From Afipia sp. GAS231 (GTDB lineage Bacteria; Pseudomonadota; Alphaproteobacteria; Rhizobiales; Xanthobacteraceae), in contig NZ_LT629703.1 of NCBI RefSeq assembly GCF_900103365.1, positions 6,372,501 to 6,436,500 on the forward strand: 64,000 bases of DNA, in the 5' to 3' direction. Of this stretch, positions 63,706 to 64,000 are shown one piece after another (the first letter of the stretch is position 1; the number at the start of each line of letters is the position of its first letter). The notes below the pieces were generated by a model. That model was not told the DNA's origin and did not search any database. It was given only the letters and a program-made list of their open reading frames with translations. The position numbers and the translations under genes are program-made.

Positions 63706-64000
63706 AGCCTTGAGTTATTAAGTCAGGCTACGCCCCCAGCCCGCCGACCGAATGAGTCGACCCTATAGAGTGTGGCAAAAATTGGGGAGTCTTAAAGCGG
63801 TTCCGCGAGCGAAAGCCACGCGAGCGTTGCTCGTGCGACACAGCAGAGTTCCCGCGCTCATGAACGAAGACGGGTTTCGCTCACCAGCCATGCATGGATC
63901 GTCAGCCACTTGTCTCGGCCCCTTGTCTGGAAGTTCAGGAGCGAAGATTTTGAATCCTGAAGCTCGATGAAAAACTTCAGCGAGTCTCTGCCTGTGACTC
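63706..64000. other. Region at the right edge with no supported gene
   Basis: An inverted repeat, GTAGCCT at 63704 and AGGCTAC at about 63725, lies just beside the terminator. The remaining 270 bp have frames of mixed composition on both strands and no family I recognise. They may belong to a gene or RNA continuing beyond the window. Confidence 0.4.

Overview
The window looks like a chromosomal segment of a high-GC alphaproteobacterium, most likely Bradyrhizobium or a close relative in the Nitrobacteraceae. Four things point there: an ImuA-ImuB-DnaE2 mutasome behind an alphaproteobacterial LexA box (GAAC-N7-GAAC), a sigma/anti-sigma pair resembling EcfF/OsrA, the adjacent TIGR03808/TIGR03809 families known only from Rhizobiales, and many short palindromic intergenic repeats of the Bradyrhizobium/Rhodopseudomonas type. 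I found no rRNA, tRNA, CRISPR array, prophage or intact insertion sequence.

Layout. 1-2425: an exported-protein fragment and a Pit phosphate transporter. 2426-11524: a DNA-repair island, with UdgX and a radical-SAM/HhH repair protein divergent from imuA-imuB-dnaE2 and one LexA box between them. 11532-16306: small proteins (PilZ, a truncated AraC regulator, a glycine-rich exported peptide), an SDR, a small membrane protein and a CoA-transferase. 16513-20910: an RND metal-efflux adaptor and pump. 20916-28853: an amidohydrolase, a P-loop protein, a membrane-anchored FAD oxidoreductase, an uncharacterised four-gene hydrolase/membrane operon and a TolC-type outer-membrane protein. 29220-34029: GST and DUF1330 with a divergent LysR, then acetyl-CoA hydrolase/transferase and enoyl-CoA hydratase. 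34142-42429: an exported protein, the ECF sigma/DUF1109 redox pair, DUF2336 and GGDEF proteins, and a second ECF sigma, anti-sigma and exported subtilase operon. 42430-45665: a candidate small RNA/terminator, the TIGR03809/TIGR03808 pair and a pyroglutamyl-peptidase-like protein. 45814-54230: a propionate/methylmalonyl-CoA block (mutA, mutB, meaB with GFA and DUF3298 genes) directly downstream of folP-folB-folK. 54303-64000: DUF4332, a small protein, a HerA-like ATPase, a GT87-like membrane protein, an M20 peptidase, an AI-2E family transporter with an extra C-terminal domain, and small hypotheticals.

The most unusual feature is the mutasome operon. All three of its genes carry repeat-derived coding sequence. 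imuA/imuB share 12-bp tandem repeats in their dual-coding overlap. imuB has a GC-rich palindromic repeat cluster of roughly 100 codons near its N-terminus. dnaE2 has a 103-bp palindromic element related to an intergenic copy about 6.6 kb away, plus 15-bp tandem repeats at its C-terminus. Every reading frame stays open. This is the best candidate here for something undescribed: coding sequence made by mobile palindromic elements inside an SOS mutagenesis machine.

Limits. Family names come from motif and architecture recognition, not database searches. Starts were chosen from ribosome-binding sites, overlaps and usual family lengths.
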